DNA from: Thermohalobaculum sp039821125
GTDB lineage: Bacteria; Pseudomonadota; Alphaproteobacteria; Rhodobacterales; Rhodobacteraceae
DNA length: 64,000 bases
Assembly: GCA_039821125.1 (NCBI GenBank)
Contig: JBCBOR010000015.1
Location: 1 to 64,000 of the forward strand
Reading direction: 5' to 3'
The notes under the pieces are model-generated. The model had not been told where the DNA came from. It made no database searches and saw only the letters and a program-made list of their open reading frames with translations. Below are positions 35,927 to 44,496 of this stretch, piece after piece. Position 1 is the first letter of the stretch. The number at the start of each line of letters is the position of its first letter. A program made the translations under genes and the position numbers.

Positions 35927-36009
35927 CCTCCCGCCTGTACCGCGCCGTACCGTCGCGCAGCCCACCCGCCCACCCCTGCGCTCCGCTCCAGCGCGGTACA
36001 GGCGGGAGG
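35927..36009. repeat. long inverted repeat with C-rich loop, element 2, overlapping a ribosome-binding site
   Basis: Perfect 19-base arms (35927-35945 and 35991-36009). The loop holds C-runs of 3, 3, 3 and 4 separated by single bases (35961-35976), a G-quadruplex pattern on the minus strand. The right arm contains GGAGG at 36005-36009, the ribosome-binding site of the ATPase gene starting at 36016, so the folded mRNA would hide it. The element begins three bases after the permease stop. Confidence 0.9.
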
Positions 36010-36015
36010 AAATCA

Positions 36016-36999
36016 ATGAGTGTTCTGGCGGTTGAAGACCTGCAGACCCATTTCTTCACCCGCGCCGGTGTTGTTAAGGCGGTCGATGGTGTGGATATCG
36101 CACTGGACAGGGGCGAGATCATGGGGCTGGTCGGCGAGAGCGGATCCGGCAAATCGGTCACCGGGTTTTCGATCCTCGGACTGGTCGATCCGCCGGGCCG
36201 CATTGTCGGCGGTGCGATCCGGTTTCAGGGTGAGGATCTGGTAGGGGCCAGCGATGCGCGGCTGCAGGCGCTGCGCGGCGGGCGAATCGCGATGATCTTC
36301 CAGGACCCGATGATGACCCTGAACCCGGTTCTGCGCATCGACACCCAGATGGTCGAGGCGGTGCGGGCCCATCAGAAGGTCTCGCGCCGCGCCGCATGGG
36401 AGAAGGCCCGCGATGGCCTGGCCCGGGTGGGAATCCCGAGCCCGGAGGAGCGTCTCTCTGCCTATCCTCACCAGCTGTCCGGCGGCATGCGCCAGCGCGT
36501 GGCGATCGCCATCGCCTTTCTCAATGATCCCGATCTGATCATCGCGGACGAGCCGACCACGGCGCTGGATGTCACCATTCAGGCACAGATCATCCACCAG
36601 GCGCAGGCTTTGTGCCGCGAACGCGGGGCGGCGATGATTTGGATCACCCATGACCTGGCGGTGGTGGCCGGTTTGGCTGACCGGATCTCGGTCATGTATG
36701 CGGGTCGGGTGGTCGAGGCAGGCACAGTCGACGCGGTGATTGACCGGCCACGGCATCCCTATACCGCAGGGCTCCTCGGTTCGGTCCCCTCTGCGAACCG
36801 TCGCGGAGCGCGTCTCTCGCAGATCCCGGGCATGACGCCCAACATGCTGGCGCTGCCGCCGGGCTGCGCATTCCAGCCGCGCTGTCCGCGTGCCGGTGCC
36901 GGGTGCCTCGAGACCCTGCCAGAGCCAAAAGGCACCGATGGCCATCTCGTGCGGTGCCTCCATCCGCACGAGCATGCCGAGGGGGTCACCCAGGCATGA
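36016..36999 (+). CDS. ABC transporter ATP-binding protein, DppD type
   Basis: 327 residues with the complete nucleotide-binding set: Walker A GESGSGKS, Q-loop IFQDPMMTLNP, signature LSGGMRQRVAIA, Walker B LIIADEPTTALD and H-loop WITHDLAVVA. The C-terminal oligopeptide-type extension has the Cys-containing CAFQPRCPRAGAGC segment that holds an iron-sulphur cluster in some DppD proteins. Start ATG 36016 with GGAGG six bases upstream, inside the inverted repeat. Overlaps the next ATPase by four bases. Confidence 0.95.
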   Translation: MSVLAVEDLQTHFFTRAGVVKAVDGVDIALDRGEIMGLVGESGSGKSVTGFSILGLVDPPGRIVGGAIRFQGEDLVGASDARLQALRGGRIAMIFQDPMMTLNPVLRIDTQMVEAVRAHQKVSRRAAWEKARDGLARVGIPSPEERLSAYPHQLSGGMRQRVAIAIAFLNDPDLIIADEPTTALDVTIQAQIIHQAQALCRERGAAMIWITHDLAVVAGLADRISVMYAGRVVEAGTVDAVIDRPRHPYTAGLLGSVPSANRRGARLSQIPGMTPNMLALPPGCAFQPRCPRAGAGCLETLPEPKGTDGHLVRCLHPHEHAEGVTQA

Positions 37000-37988
37000 C
37001 GGCATTGCTTGAAGTGCGTGGACTGACGAAGCGTTTTGTCAAACGTCTCGATCTGGCGGGCCGGATCGCACAGCGGCTTGGAGCCGGGGTCAGGGAAGAG
37101 ATCGTCCATGCGGTCGATGGGGTCGATCTCGCGGTTGCGCCGGGCGAGGTCGTCGGTCTCGTGGGCGAGTCCGGCTGCGGCAAGTCCACGCTCGGGCGCA
37201 TGATCGCCGGGATCTTGCCAGCGACGGAAGGCCAGATCCTGTTCGACGGCGCTGACGTCGCGACCATGGGCGGGGGCGACCGGCGTGCGGCGCAGCTGGA
37301 CGTGCAGATGATCTTTCAGGATCCGTTCGCCAGCCTCAATCCGCGTATGCGGGTCGAGCAGATCGTCGGTGAGGCGCCACTGGTGCATGGTCTCGTCAGC
37401 CGGGCTGGGCTGTCTGACTACGGCGATGATATCCTGACGAAGGTTGGCCTCGACCCTGCGCTGAAGCGGCGCTATCCGCACCAGTTCTCGGGCGGGCAGC
37501 GCCAGCGTATCGGCATCGCCCGCGCGCTCGCGGTCAAGCCGCGGTTCCTGGTCTGCGACGAGGCGATTGCCGCGCTGGATGTTTCCATTCAGGCGCAGGT
37601 TCTGAACCTTTTCATGGATTTGCGCGAAGAATTTGACCTAACCTATCTGTTCATCTCTCATGATCTGAGCGTGGTTGAGCACATCGCGGACAGAGTGGTG
37701 ATCATGTATCTCGGTCGTGTGGTCGAGAGCGCACCGACCGAAGCGCTGTTTGCTCAGCCGAACCACCCCTATACCCGCGCGCTGCTTGCGGAGGTGCCGC
37801 GGCTCGACCAGCGGGGCCGGGAGTTCGCACCCATCGAGGGAGAGATCCCCTCACCGCTGAACCCGCCGCAGGGCTGTCACTTCCATCCGCGCTGTGCCCA
37901 TGCAATGCCACGGTGCCGGGCCGATGTGCCACCCTTGCGGGACATTGGCACAGGATGGCGATCTGCCTGCCACCTCAACGACGGCTGA
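36996..37988 (+). CDS. ABC transporter ATP-binding protein, DppF type
   Basis: 330 residues, ATG 36996 overlapping the previous stop (ATGA). Walker A GESGCGKSTLGRM, Q-loop MIFQDPFASLNPRM, signature FSGGQRQRIGIARAL, H-loop LFISHDLSVVEH and a Cys-containing C-terminal extension (FHPRCAHAMPRC). The D-loop region reads CDEAIAALDVS where most homologues have DEPVSALDVS; the catalytic Glu is kept. Last gene of the importer; a 186-base gap separates it from the dehydrogenase gene. Confidence 0.95.
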   Translation: MTALLEVRGLTKRFVKRLDLAGRIAQRLGAGVREEIVHAVDGVDLAVAPGEVVGLVGESGCGKSTLGRMIAGILPATEGQILFDGADVATMGGGDRRAAQLDVQMIFQDPFASLNPRMRVEQIVGEAPLVHGLVSRAGLSDYGDDILTKVGLDPALKRRYPHQFSGGQRQRIGIARALAVKPRFLVCDEAIAALDVSIQAQVLNLFMDLREEFDLTYLFISHDLSVVEHIADRVVIMYLGRVVESAPTEALFAQPNHPYTRALLAEVPRLDQRGREFAPIEGEIPSPLNPPQGCHFHPRCAHAMPRCRADVPPLRDIGTGWRSACHLNDG

Positions 37989-38174
37989 GGGACGACCCCC
38001 GCGCCGCGAAACGGATCGGTCCCGCAGCGCGGTGCTCCCCCCAGCCAGCGGAGGTGGACCTCGATATGTGACGACGCCGACGTGCTGGTGTGCGCCGGCT
38101 TGGATCGAGGCGCACCTCTAGTCATGTCCTCCCCGGCTCGCTAGGGTCGCGGCGCGGCACCGGCAGGAGAGACC

Positions 38175-39239
38175 ATGACCAGTTACAAGATCGCATGCAT
38201 CCCGGGCGATGGGATCGGAAACGAAGTGATGCCGGAAGGATTGCGCGCTTTGGAAGCGGCCGCTGCGGCGGGTGGGTTCTCGGTCGAGACAACGCATTAC
38301 GACTGGTCCTGCGAGCGCTACAAGGCGACTGGCGCGATGATGCCGGAGGACGGGATTGCGCAACTTTCTCAATCGGATGCCGTGTTCTTGGGGGCGGTTG
38401 GGTTCCCGGGCGTGCCCGATCACATCTCGCTCTGGGGGCTCTTGGTGCCGATCCGGCGCGAGTTTGATCAGTACGTGAACCTGCGCCCTGTGCGCCTGCT
38501 GCCCGGCGTGCCATGCCCGCTGGCCGGCAAGGCGCCGGGAGATATCGATTTCTGGGTCGTGCGGGAGAACACCGAGGGTGAATACAGCCAGGTTGGCGGC
38601 ATGATGTTCTCGGGCACCGAGCGCGAGTTTGTCACACAGCAGGCGGTCTTCACGCGCAAAGGGTGCGACAGGATCAGCCGCTACGCTTTTGAGCTGGCGC
38701 AGAAAATTGGTGCAGACAAGGTCGACATGGCGACGAAGTCGAACGGCATCTTCGTCTCGATGCCCTACTGGGACGACCGTTTCCGGGCGGTCGCGGCGGC
38801 GTATCCCGCGATCGCGACGCAGGAGCACCATATCGACATTCTGGCCGCCCGGATGGTCATGCAGCCAGAGCAGTTTCGGGTCGTTGTCGCCACAAATCTG
38901 TTTGGTGACATCCTGTCGGATCTCGGCCCTGGCGTGACCGGCACCATCGCTGTGGCACCGTCAGCAAACATCAACCCGGAGCGGGTCTATCCCAGCATGT
39001 TCGAGCCGGTCCACGGCTCGGCGCCCGATATCGCGGGGCAGGGCGTCGCCAATCCCGTTGGGCAGATCTGGTCAGCCGCGATGATGCTCGACCATCTCGG
39101 ACAACCCGAGGCGGCTGCGGCCATCGTCCGCGCGATTGAGACGGTCCTCGGCGATCCCGATGCGCCGAAGACCGGAGATCTGGGTGGCACCGCGAAGACC
39201 ACCGATCTTGGCGAGGCGATTGCCGCTGCGATCGGCTAG
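38175..39239 (+). CDS. tartrate dehydrogenase / D-malate dehydrogenase (decarboxylating) family
   Basis: 354 residues of the NAD-dependent beta-decarboxylating dehydrogenases. PGDGIGNEV starts the fold; the substrate-specificity segment reads RENTEGEYS (residues 130-138), as in tartrate/D-malate dehydrogenases, not isopropylmalate dehydrogenase. ATNLFGDILSDLG, MFEPVHGSAPDIAG and NPVGQIWSAAMML are the metal and NAD motifs. Products would be oxaloglycolate, D-glycerate or pyruvate depending on substrate. It follows the peptide-type ABC operon. A paralogue lies at 56005. The stop codon shares the CTAG palindrome with the opposite gene. Confidence 0.88.
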   Translation: MTSYKIACIPGDGIGNEVMPEGLRALEAAAAAGGFSVETTHYDWSCERYKATGAMMPEDGIAQLSQSDAVFLGAVGFPGVPDHISLWGLLVPIRREFDQYVNLRPVRLLPGVPCPLAGKAPGDIDFWVVRENTEGEYSQVGGMMFSGTEREFVTQQAVFTRKGCDRISRYAFELAQKIGADKVDMATKSNGIFVSMPYWDDRFRAVAAAYPAIATQEHHIDILAARMVMQPEQFRVVVATNLFGDILSDLGPGVTGTIAVAPSANINPERVYPSMFEPVHGSAPDIAGQGVANPVGQIWSAAMMLDHLGQPEAAAAIVRAIETVLGDPDAPKTGDLGGTAKTTDLGEAIAAAIG

Positions 39240-39841
39240 GCCGATCCGAACACGATCGTGTCGACGGTGGCTGCGTCGCTTTCAGCGCCTTGCACGTCCT
39301 TGGCAACCACTTCGATCTTGAAGACCGAGTCGCCATCTGCGCTGGCAAAGGGGGCCAACCCGTCGACCCGCGTGGTCACGACCCCTGTGTCAGCATCGAT
39401 GTCGAAGTGGTCCGCATCCTCACCGCGCAGCTTGAATGTCAGCGTATCTCCATCGAGATCCTCTGCCTCGATACGGGTGATCACTGTGCCTTTGCGGGTC
39501 TGATCCTGTGTCGTCTGGACGATCTTTTCGGTGTTGCCGAGAATGGTCGGCGCGTGGTTCTTGCAGGCCTTCCAGTCAGACATCCCATGCGTGCAGTCCT
39601 TGGTATTGGCCGCGTTGCCACAGTCGTCCTGATCGCGATCACGACAGATTTTGTCTGCGAACTTCTTCTTGATACGATCATGCCAGTCGTGCTGCCGACC
39701 GCCAGGTTCGCGGTCATCGCAGGCGTTTTTCTCGCGGTCTTTCTTGACCTTCGAGACCCGGCCGCCCCAGCTGCTCCAGCCGCTATCCTCCGCCTGAGAC
39801 CAGAATGACGTCGCCTTCCAAAACTTGCGCCAAAATCCCAT
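39236..39841 (-). CDS. cadherin-like repeat protein with basic Cys-rich N-terminus
   Basis: 201 residues from ATG 39841 (GGAGAT upstream; an ATG four codons earlier is possible). The first 100 residues are Lys/Asp/Arg/Cys-rich with a Trp-rich start (FWRKFWKATSFW) and no recognisable signal peptide. The C-terminal 90 residues are a cadherin-type calcium-binding domain: ITRIEAEDLDGDTLTFKL, then FDIDADTGVVTT. Extracellular adhesion would need an export route I cannot see. It overlaps the dehydrogenase gene tail-to-tail by four bases. Confidence 0.7.
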   Translation of the reverse strand: MGFWRKFWKATSFWSQAEDSGWSSWGGRVSKVKKDREKNACDDREPGGRQHDWHDRIKKKFADKICRDRDQDDCGNAANTKDCTHGMSDWKACKNHAPTILGNTEKIVQTTQDQTRKGTVITRIEAEDLDGDTLTFKLRGEDADHFDIDADTGVVTTRVDGLAPFASADGDSVFKIEVVAKDVQGAESDAATVDTIVFGSA

Positions 39842-40049
39842 AAGGATCTCCATCTTTGAACGTTTTGCTTCAATTACTTGAGCCTTGGCGGGCGAGGCCT
39901 GCCGCAGCGCGGCGGACCTTCTCCATCTGTGGTTAAGGCACGCTTAAAGATCGCGAGGTTGTCTGCCGGTCTGTCGTGCCGGTCCGGTTGCAAGCTGGTT
40001 GCCAGACGGGGCGAGACATGATGATCTCTGCCCAAACAGGGAGGATGTG

Positions 40050-41129
40050 ATGACCGAGACCTACACCAGCTATGACCTTGTCGAGTTCGACAAACCGCTT
40101 GTCGAGCGCCAGCGACCGATGCCTGTGCCCGAGGGAACCGAGGTGCTGATCCGGGTCCGGCGCTCTGGTGTCTGCCACTCGGACCTGCACATTCAGGAGG
40201 GGTTCTTCGACCTCGGCGAGGAAGGCAAGCTGGACATGGCCGCGCGCGGCATGAAGCTGCCTCAGGCGCTGGGGCACGAGTTCTGCGGTGAGGTGGTCGC
40301 GCTCGGTCCGGACGCGCCGGAGGTCGAGATCGGCAAGACGTTCATCGTGCACCCCTGGATCGGGTGCCTGGAGCCCGATTGTGTGGCCTGCTCGAACGAT
40401 CGCGAAAACGACTGCACGCGGATGCGGGCGCTTGGGGTCGTGCGCGATGGCGGCTATGGGCAATACGTGATCGTCGATCACCCGCGGTTCCTTGTGAACA
40501 TCGACGGTCTCGATCTCGATACGGTGACGCCTTACGCGTGCTCGGGTCTGACGGTGTACTGCGCGCTGAAGAAGGTCGATCCGGCGAAGATGCACCCGGG
40601 CGAGTGGCTGGCGGTGATGGGCTGCGGCGGGCTTGGCTTGAACGCCGTTGCCATCGCGCGCGCCATGGGCTTCGAGAAGATCGTCGCCTGCGACAACAAC
40701 CAGTCCAAACTGCAGACAGCGGTCTCGATGGGGGCCGACGCGGTGCTGGACACGTCCCGCGAGGATGCGCTGACCGAACTGCGCAAGATCTGCGACAACA
40801 GGCTGCTGGGCGTGGTGGACACCGTGGGGGTCCCCGCGACCGCACGCCTGTCGGTGCATGGGCTGATCAAGATGGGCCGCTACGTGGTCGTTGGCCTGCA
40901 TGGCGGCGACTTCAAGATGCCGCTGCCGTGGCTGCCGCAAAAGGCGCTGACGGTGCAGGGGTCCTATGTCGGATCGTGCAAGGACCTAAACGAGCTGATC
41001 GCTCTGGTGCGCACCGGCAAGGTCAAGGAGATCCCGGTCTCGACCCGGCCGCTCTGTGAGGCTTCGAAGACGTTGGATGATCTGAAGGCGGGGCGGATCA
41101 CCGGACGGGTTGTGTTGAACGCAGACTGA
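40050..41129 (+). CDS. zinc-dependent alcohol dehydrogenase (MDR family)
   Basis: 359 residues, ATG 40050 after GGGAGGATGT. Catalytic zinc ligands sit in SGVCHSDLHIQEG and GHEFCGEV; the structural-zinc loop has four cysteines across CLEPDCVACSNDRENDC. The Rossmann motif is MGCGGLGLNAVAIARAMG, followed by an acidic CDNN strand end, which favours NAD over NADP. Substrate class is primary/secondary or aryl alcohols. Ends before a GC-rich hairpin with arms at 41200-41207 and 41235-41242. Confidence 0.92.
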   Translation: MTETYTSYDLVEFDKPLVERQRPMPVPEGTEVLIRVRRSGVCHSDLHIQEGFFDLGEEGKLDMAARGMKLPQALGHEFCGEVVALGPDAPEVEIGKTFIVHPWIGCLEPDCVACSNDRENDCTRMRALGVVRDGGYGQYVIVDHPRFLVNIDGLDLDTVTPYACSGLTVYCALKKVDPAKMHPGEWLAVMGCGGLGLNAVAIARAMGFEKIVACDNNQSKLQTAVSMGADAVLDTSREDALTELRKICDNRLLGVVDTVGVPATARLSVHGLIKMGRYVVVGLHGGDFKMPLPWLPQKALTVQGSYVGSCKDLNELIALVRTGKVKEIPVSTRPLCEASKTLDDLKAGRITGRVVLNAD

Positions 41130-41281
41130 CGCGCATGGTTGTGCGTCAGGCCGGGTGATCGCAGCCGCCCTCTTTTAAGCGCATCGGCTTCTCTGGTCGC
41201 TCGGATCCCTGGGTTCTGGTTCTTTCATCCGGGTGATCCGAGTTCCGTACTTGAACGACGCAGCCTCGGCAGGAGAGAGAC

Positions 41282-41584
41282 ATGTGCGCAAGCGATCAAA
41301 CCGGCAGCGCGACCGGTGAGTTGTTGATCGAGAACGACCGGGTCAAAGTCTGGCGGTGGTCTTTCGCCGCAAAGGGCGACAACACCGGCTGGCACCGGCA
41401 TGAACACGATTATGTGGTCGTGCCGCTCTTTGACGGAAAGCTGGATATCGATACGCTGGACGGGCCGGTCGAGGCGCCGATGCAGAACGGGGTGCCGTAC
41501 TTTCGCAAACTCGGCGTGGAGCATGATGTCAAGAACGGCAATGATTTTGCCTGTGCTTTCATCGAGATTGAAGTGCTGCCCTAG
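41282..41584 (+). CDS. small cupin-domain protein
   Basis: 100 residues, a single-domain cupin. The metal-site strand pair reads TGWHRHEHDYVVVPLFDG (His, His and Glu/His ligands), with GVEHDVKNGNDF as the second cupin motif containing the remaining His. It has no enzymatic hallmarks beyond that. ATG follows GGAGAGAG. It is 33 bases before the redoxin gene and likely co-transcribed with it. Confidence 0.82.
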   Translation: MCASDQTGSATGELLIENDRVKVWRWSFAAKGDNTGWHRHEHDYVVVPLFDGKLDIDTLDGPVEAPMQNGVPYFRKLGVEHDVKNGNDFACAFIEIEVLP

Positions 41585-41617
41585 ACGCTGGGGCTTGATC
41601 CATCAAAGGAGACTGCG

Positions 41618-42142
41618 ATGACCGAAGTTCTGGTACCTGGACAAGCCTTTCCGGCCATTGACTTGCCCCGCGTTGGGGGCGGACGGATCACAAATGCCGA
41701 TTTCGATGCGCCCTTCATGACGGTGCTGAACGTCTATCGCGGGCTGCATTGCCCGCGGTGCAAGCGCCAGTTCGAGGATTTCATGGCGCATGAAGAGGCC
41801 TTGACGGCAGAAGGACTGAAAATCGTATCCATCTCGACGGATGACGCGGCAAGGGCGGAAGAAACTGTCAGCACGTGGGGGCTTGGCGACTGGCCGGTTG
41901 GCTATGATCTGAGCATCGCCGCCGCGCGGGGGCTTGGTCTCAGCATCTCCGAGACCATTCGCGAAGGCGAGCCGGCGCTGTTTGCTGAGGCGGCAGTCTT
42001 CTTCATCCGGCCCGATGGCACGCTTTGGGGGGCGGCGGTAAACACTTTCCCGTTCCTGCGCCCAACTGCCGAGCAGATCATCGATGCGGCGCAAACGGCC
42101 CGTTCTCGGAACTATCCTCCTCGGGGGAATGTCGCTGCCTGA
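41618..42142 (+). CDS. peroxiredoxin-like (AhpC/TSA-related) redoxin
   Basis: 174 residues in the thioredoxin fold. The redox motif is GLHCPRCKRQFEDFM, a CxxC of the peroxiredoxin-like type, preceded by the strand FMTVLNVYRG. The opening VPGQAFPAIDLPRVGGG fits AhpC/TSA members. Then LKIVSISTDDAARAEETV and FFIRPDGTLWGA complete the fold. Probably a thiol peroxidase or disulphide reductase in the cytoplasm. Same strand, just after the cupin gene. Confidence 0.86.
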   Translation: MTEVLVPGQAFPAIDLPRVGGGRITNADFDAPFMTVLNVYRGLHCPRCKRQFEDFMAHEEALTAEGLKIVSISTDDAARAEETVSTWGLGDWPVGYDLSIAAARGLGLSISETIREGEPALFAEAAVFFIRPDGTLWGAAVNTFPFLRPTAEQIIDAAQTARSRNYPPRGNVAA

Positions 42143-42288
42143 ATAGGCGGCGAGCCCCGAGATTTCTGTACAATCCAGGGTTGCCGCAACGTCACCTAAA
42201 ATTTTTTTTGAATTTTATCTTGTTGTCTTTGAACCGCCTCCCCATCTCCGACGACAATTGAAAGTACGGCAATTTTGAGGAGGCCATC

Positions 42289-42510
42289 ATGACCGCGACG
42301 TTCAAGTCGAATTGCAAGGGCACGATTTCGTTTTTCAACAAGCGCCGGGGCACCGGGCTGGTCAAGCCGGACGACGGGTCGGGCGATGTCTACATCAACG
42401 TCTCGCAGAGCTATGACGCGGCTGCGTTCGATCGCGGTGTGAAAGTGCGCTACAACCTGCACATCCCCGAGACGGGCGCCCCCCAGGTCGAGGATCTGCG
42501 CGTCGCATAA
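42289..42510 (+). CDS. divergent cold-shock-domain-like protein, copy A
   Basis: 73 residues resembling a CspA fold: GTISFFNKRRGTGLVKPDDG, then DVYINVSQSYDAAAFDRGV. The RNA-binding motif RNP1, normally KGFGFI, reads RGTGLV and RNP2, normally VFVHF, reads VYINV, so key aromatic residues are lost. It begins after GAGGAGG, downstream of an unusually AT-rich 5' region (about 42196-42230) that probably holds its promoter. Its neighbour at 42583 is a paralogue of identical length. Confidence 0.78.
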   Translation: MTATFKSNCKGTISFFNKRRGTGLVKPDDGSGDVYINVSQSYDAAAFDRGVKVRYNLHIPETGAPQVEDLRVA

Positions 42511-42582
42511 ATCGTCGAAAAACGCCGCAATTTCGCCTGATCGACATGACAGTGCGATGACAGATCAAACGTGAGGTTGAGC

Positions 42583-42804
42583 ATGAGCTTGCGCCGCAAA
42601 ACCATCTCTGGCACCGGGACGATCGGGTTCCTCAATCCGGACAGTGGCAATGGCATGATCCGGCCCGATGACGGCTCGGAGAACCTCTACGTCTCGTTAG
42701 AGCCGGGGAAAGCCGGCTCGATCGCCAGGGCGCGCCGGGTGCAATACGAACTGCATGTGCCGGAGAACGGTGCGCCCTGGTTGGCTGATCTGCGCGCGCT
42801 CTAG
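42583..42804 (+). CDS. divergent cold-shock-domain-like protein, copy B
   Basis: 73 residues, aligned end to end with copy A: GTGTIGFLNPDSGNGMIRPDDG, then NLYVSLEPGKAGSI and a shared C-terminus (HVPENGAP followed by LADLRAL versus HIPETGAP followed by VEDLRVA). RNP1 is again altered (NGMI) and RNP2 lacks aromatics. ATG 42583 is preceded by GAGG. Forms a tandem pair with copy A, 72 bases apart. Confidence 0.76.
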   Translation: MSLRRKTISGTGTIGFLNPDSGNGMIRPDDGSENLYVSLEPGKAGSIARARRVQYELHVPENGAPWLADLRAL

Positions 42805-42886
42805 GCGCTGCTCGGGCTCAGCAGATCGCGGACCTCGGCTGTCGCGCGACGCTTCGGTGCCATCGGCTCGCGCGCGAGCTGTGCCA

Positions 42887-43702
42887 CTATTCGATATCGC
42901 TGAAGTCGCCAGAACGCCCCTTGCCGCCCGCGAATGCACCGGCGCCGCGCGTGCCTTGCTCGACCGCGGCGTCCAGTCCTTCGGCCCATTCGTGCCGTAG
43001 CGCGTCGGCCAACGGCATCCCGCGCGACGCGATGATTGACGCGCGATCCGCCAGCATCGCTCTTTCGGGAAACCGGCAGATCTCATGCGCCATGGCGAGC
43101 GCTTCCTCCAGCGCCGTGCAGTCTGGCACAACCCGCTCGCAGAGGCCGATCCGGTAGCATTCCTCCGCCGGGACCTTGCGGCCCGTCATCGCGATCTCCA
43201 GCGCCTTGCCTTCGCCAACCAGCCGCGGCAGGCGCACCGTCCCGCCATCGATCAGCGGGATGCCCCAGCGACGGCAGAAGACGCCGAGATAGGCGCTCTC
43301 GCCCATCACCCGGCAGTCTGCCAGCAGCGCAAGCTCCATCCCGCCCGCCACCGCTGGGCCTTCGACTGCCGCGATCACGGGCTTGGAGAACTCCATCCGA
43401 CTTGGCCCCATCGGCCCGCGTGGCACCGGGCCATCGCCCTCCGGGAACGCCAAGGGCCTGCGGACCTCCCGGTCGAAGTCCTCGGGGTCGGTCAGGGTCG
43501 CGCCGTATTTCAGGTCCCAGCCCGCACAGAACGCCCCGCCTGCGCCCGTGAAGACACAAGCCCGTGCGGTCTCGTCCGTCTCGAACGCCAGGAATGCCGC
43601 AAAAAGTGCATCGGCGGTCGCCGGATCCATCGCGTTGCGCACCTCGGGTCGGTTCATGGTGATGATGCGAACAGGGCCGTCATCGGTGATCTCGACTGTC
43701 AT
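42887..43702 (-). CDS. enoyl-CoA hydratase/isomerase (crotonase) family protein
   Basis: 271 residues from ATG 43702. The crotonase core is intact: GAGGAFCAGWDLK forms the oxyanion hole, VEGPAVAGGMELALLADCRV carries the first catalytic position and FCRRWGIPLIDGGTVRLPRLVG the second, where the usual second Glu is replaced by Pro/Leu context. Substrate not predictable. It is isolated, divergent from the alternative oxidase gene. Confidence 0.88.
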   Translation of the reverse strand: MTVEITDDGPVRIITMNRPEVRNAMDPATADALFAAFLAFETDETARACVFTGAGGAFCAGWDLKYGATLTDPEDFDREVRRPLAFPEGDGPVPRGPMGPSRMEFSKPVIAAVEGPAVAGGMELALLADCRVMGESAYLGVFCRRWGIPLIDGGTVRLPRLVGEGKALEIAMTGRKVPAEECYRIGLCERVVPDCTALEEALAMAHEICRFPERAMLADRASIIASRGMPLADALRHEWAEGLDAAVEQGTRGAGAFAGGKGRSGDFSDIE

Positions 43703-43836
43703 TGCCAAACCCTCATCTTCAGAATTCGCTAATCATATCAGCGCCTAAGCCACTGCCCTGCTCTTGGTACACTCCGTCGCATCGCCTTGAAAGCGGCACC
43801 AGCAGACCGAAATTGCGGTATGTATAGGAGGACCCC

Positions 43837-44496
43837 ATGCGCGACACCGTGACTGACGACGCTTCGACCGATGCTGCGATTGATCTGACTGTCCACCGCA
43901 AGCCGCAGGACATACACGACCGGATTGCCTTCCGGTTGGTGAAGTTCATGCGCATCTTCGCCGATGCGTTCTTCGCCAAGCGCTATGGTCACCGCGCCGT
44001 GGTGCTCGAGACGGTTGCCGCCGTGCCTGGAATGGTTGGCGGGTTGCTGCAGCATTTGAAAGCCATTCGCCACATCAGGGACGATCAGGGCTGGATCCGG
44101 ACGCTTCTGGACGAGGCCGAGAACGAGCGCATGCACCTGATGACGTTTATTCACATCGCCGAGCCGAGCCGGTTCGAGCGGATCGTGATCATGCTGGCAC
44201 AGGCGATCTTCTATAACCTCTTCTTCTTCACGTACCTGCTCGCTCCGCAAACAGCGCACAGGATCGTCGGGTACCTCGAGGAAGAGGCGGTGATCAGCTA
44301 CACCCAGTACCTGGCCGAGATCGATGCGGGCCGTATCGAAAATGTGCCAGCGCCGCAGATCGCCAAGGACTACTGGAAGCTGGCAGATGATGCGCGGCTG
44401 CGCGATGTGGTCATCGTGGTCCGCGCAGACGAGGCCGAGCACCGCGACGTGAACCACGGCTTTGCCGACCAGATCGCGTCTGGCGCCCATTCCTGA
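43837..44496 (+). CDS. aox: alternative oxidase (cyanide-insensitive ubiquinol oxidase)
   Basis: 219 residues of the di-iron membrane-bound oxidase that passes electrons from ubiquinol to oxygen without pumping protons. All four ligand motifs are present: LET (residues 57-59), NERMHL (96-101), LEEEA (147-151) and RADEAEHRDVNH (196-207), giving four Glu and two His. Hydrophobic helices (about 108-135) dip into one leaflet. ATG 43837 follows TAGGAGG. Found sporadically in alphaproteobacteria, where it may help under nitric oxide or cyanide stress. Monocistronic. Confidence 0.95.
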   Translation: MRDTVTDDASTDAAIDLTVHRKPQDIHDRIAFRLVKFMRIFADAFFAKRYGHRAVVLETVAAVPGMVGGLLQHLKAIRHIRDDQGWIRTLLDEAENERMHLMTFIHIAEPSRFERIVIMLAQAIFYNLFFFTYLLAPQTAHRIVGYLEEEAVISYTQYLAEIDAGRIENVPAPQIAKDYWKLADDARLRDVVIVVRADEAEHRDVNHGFADQIASGAHS

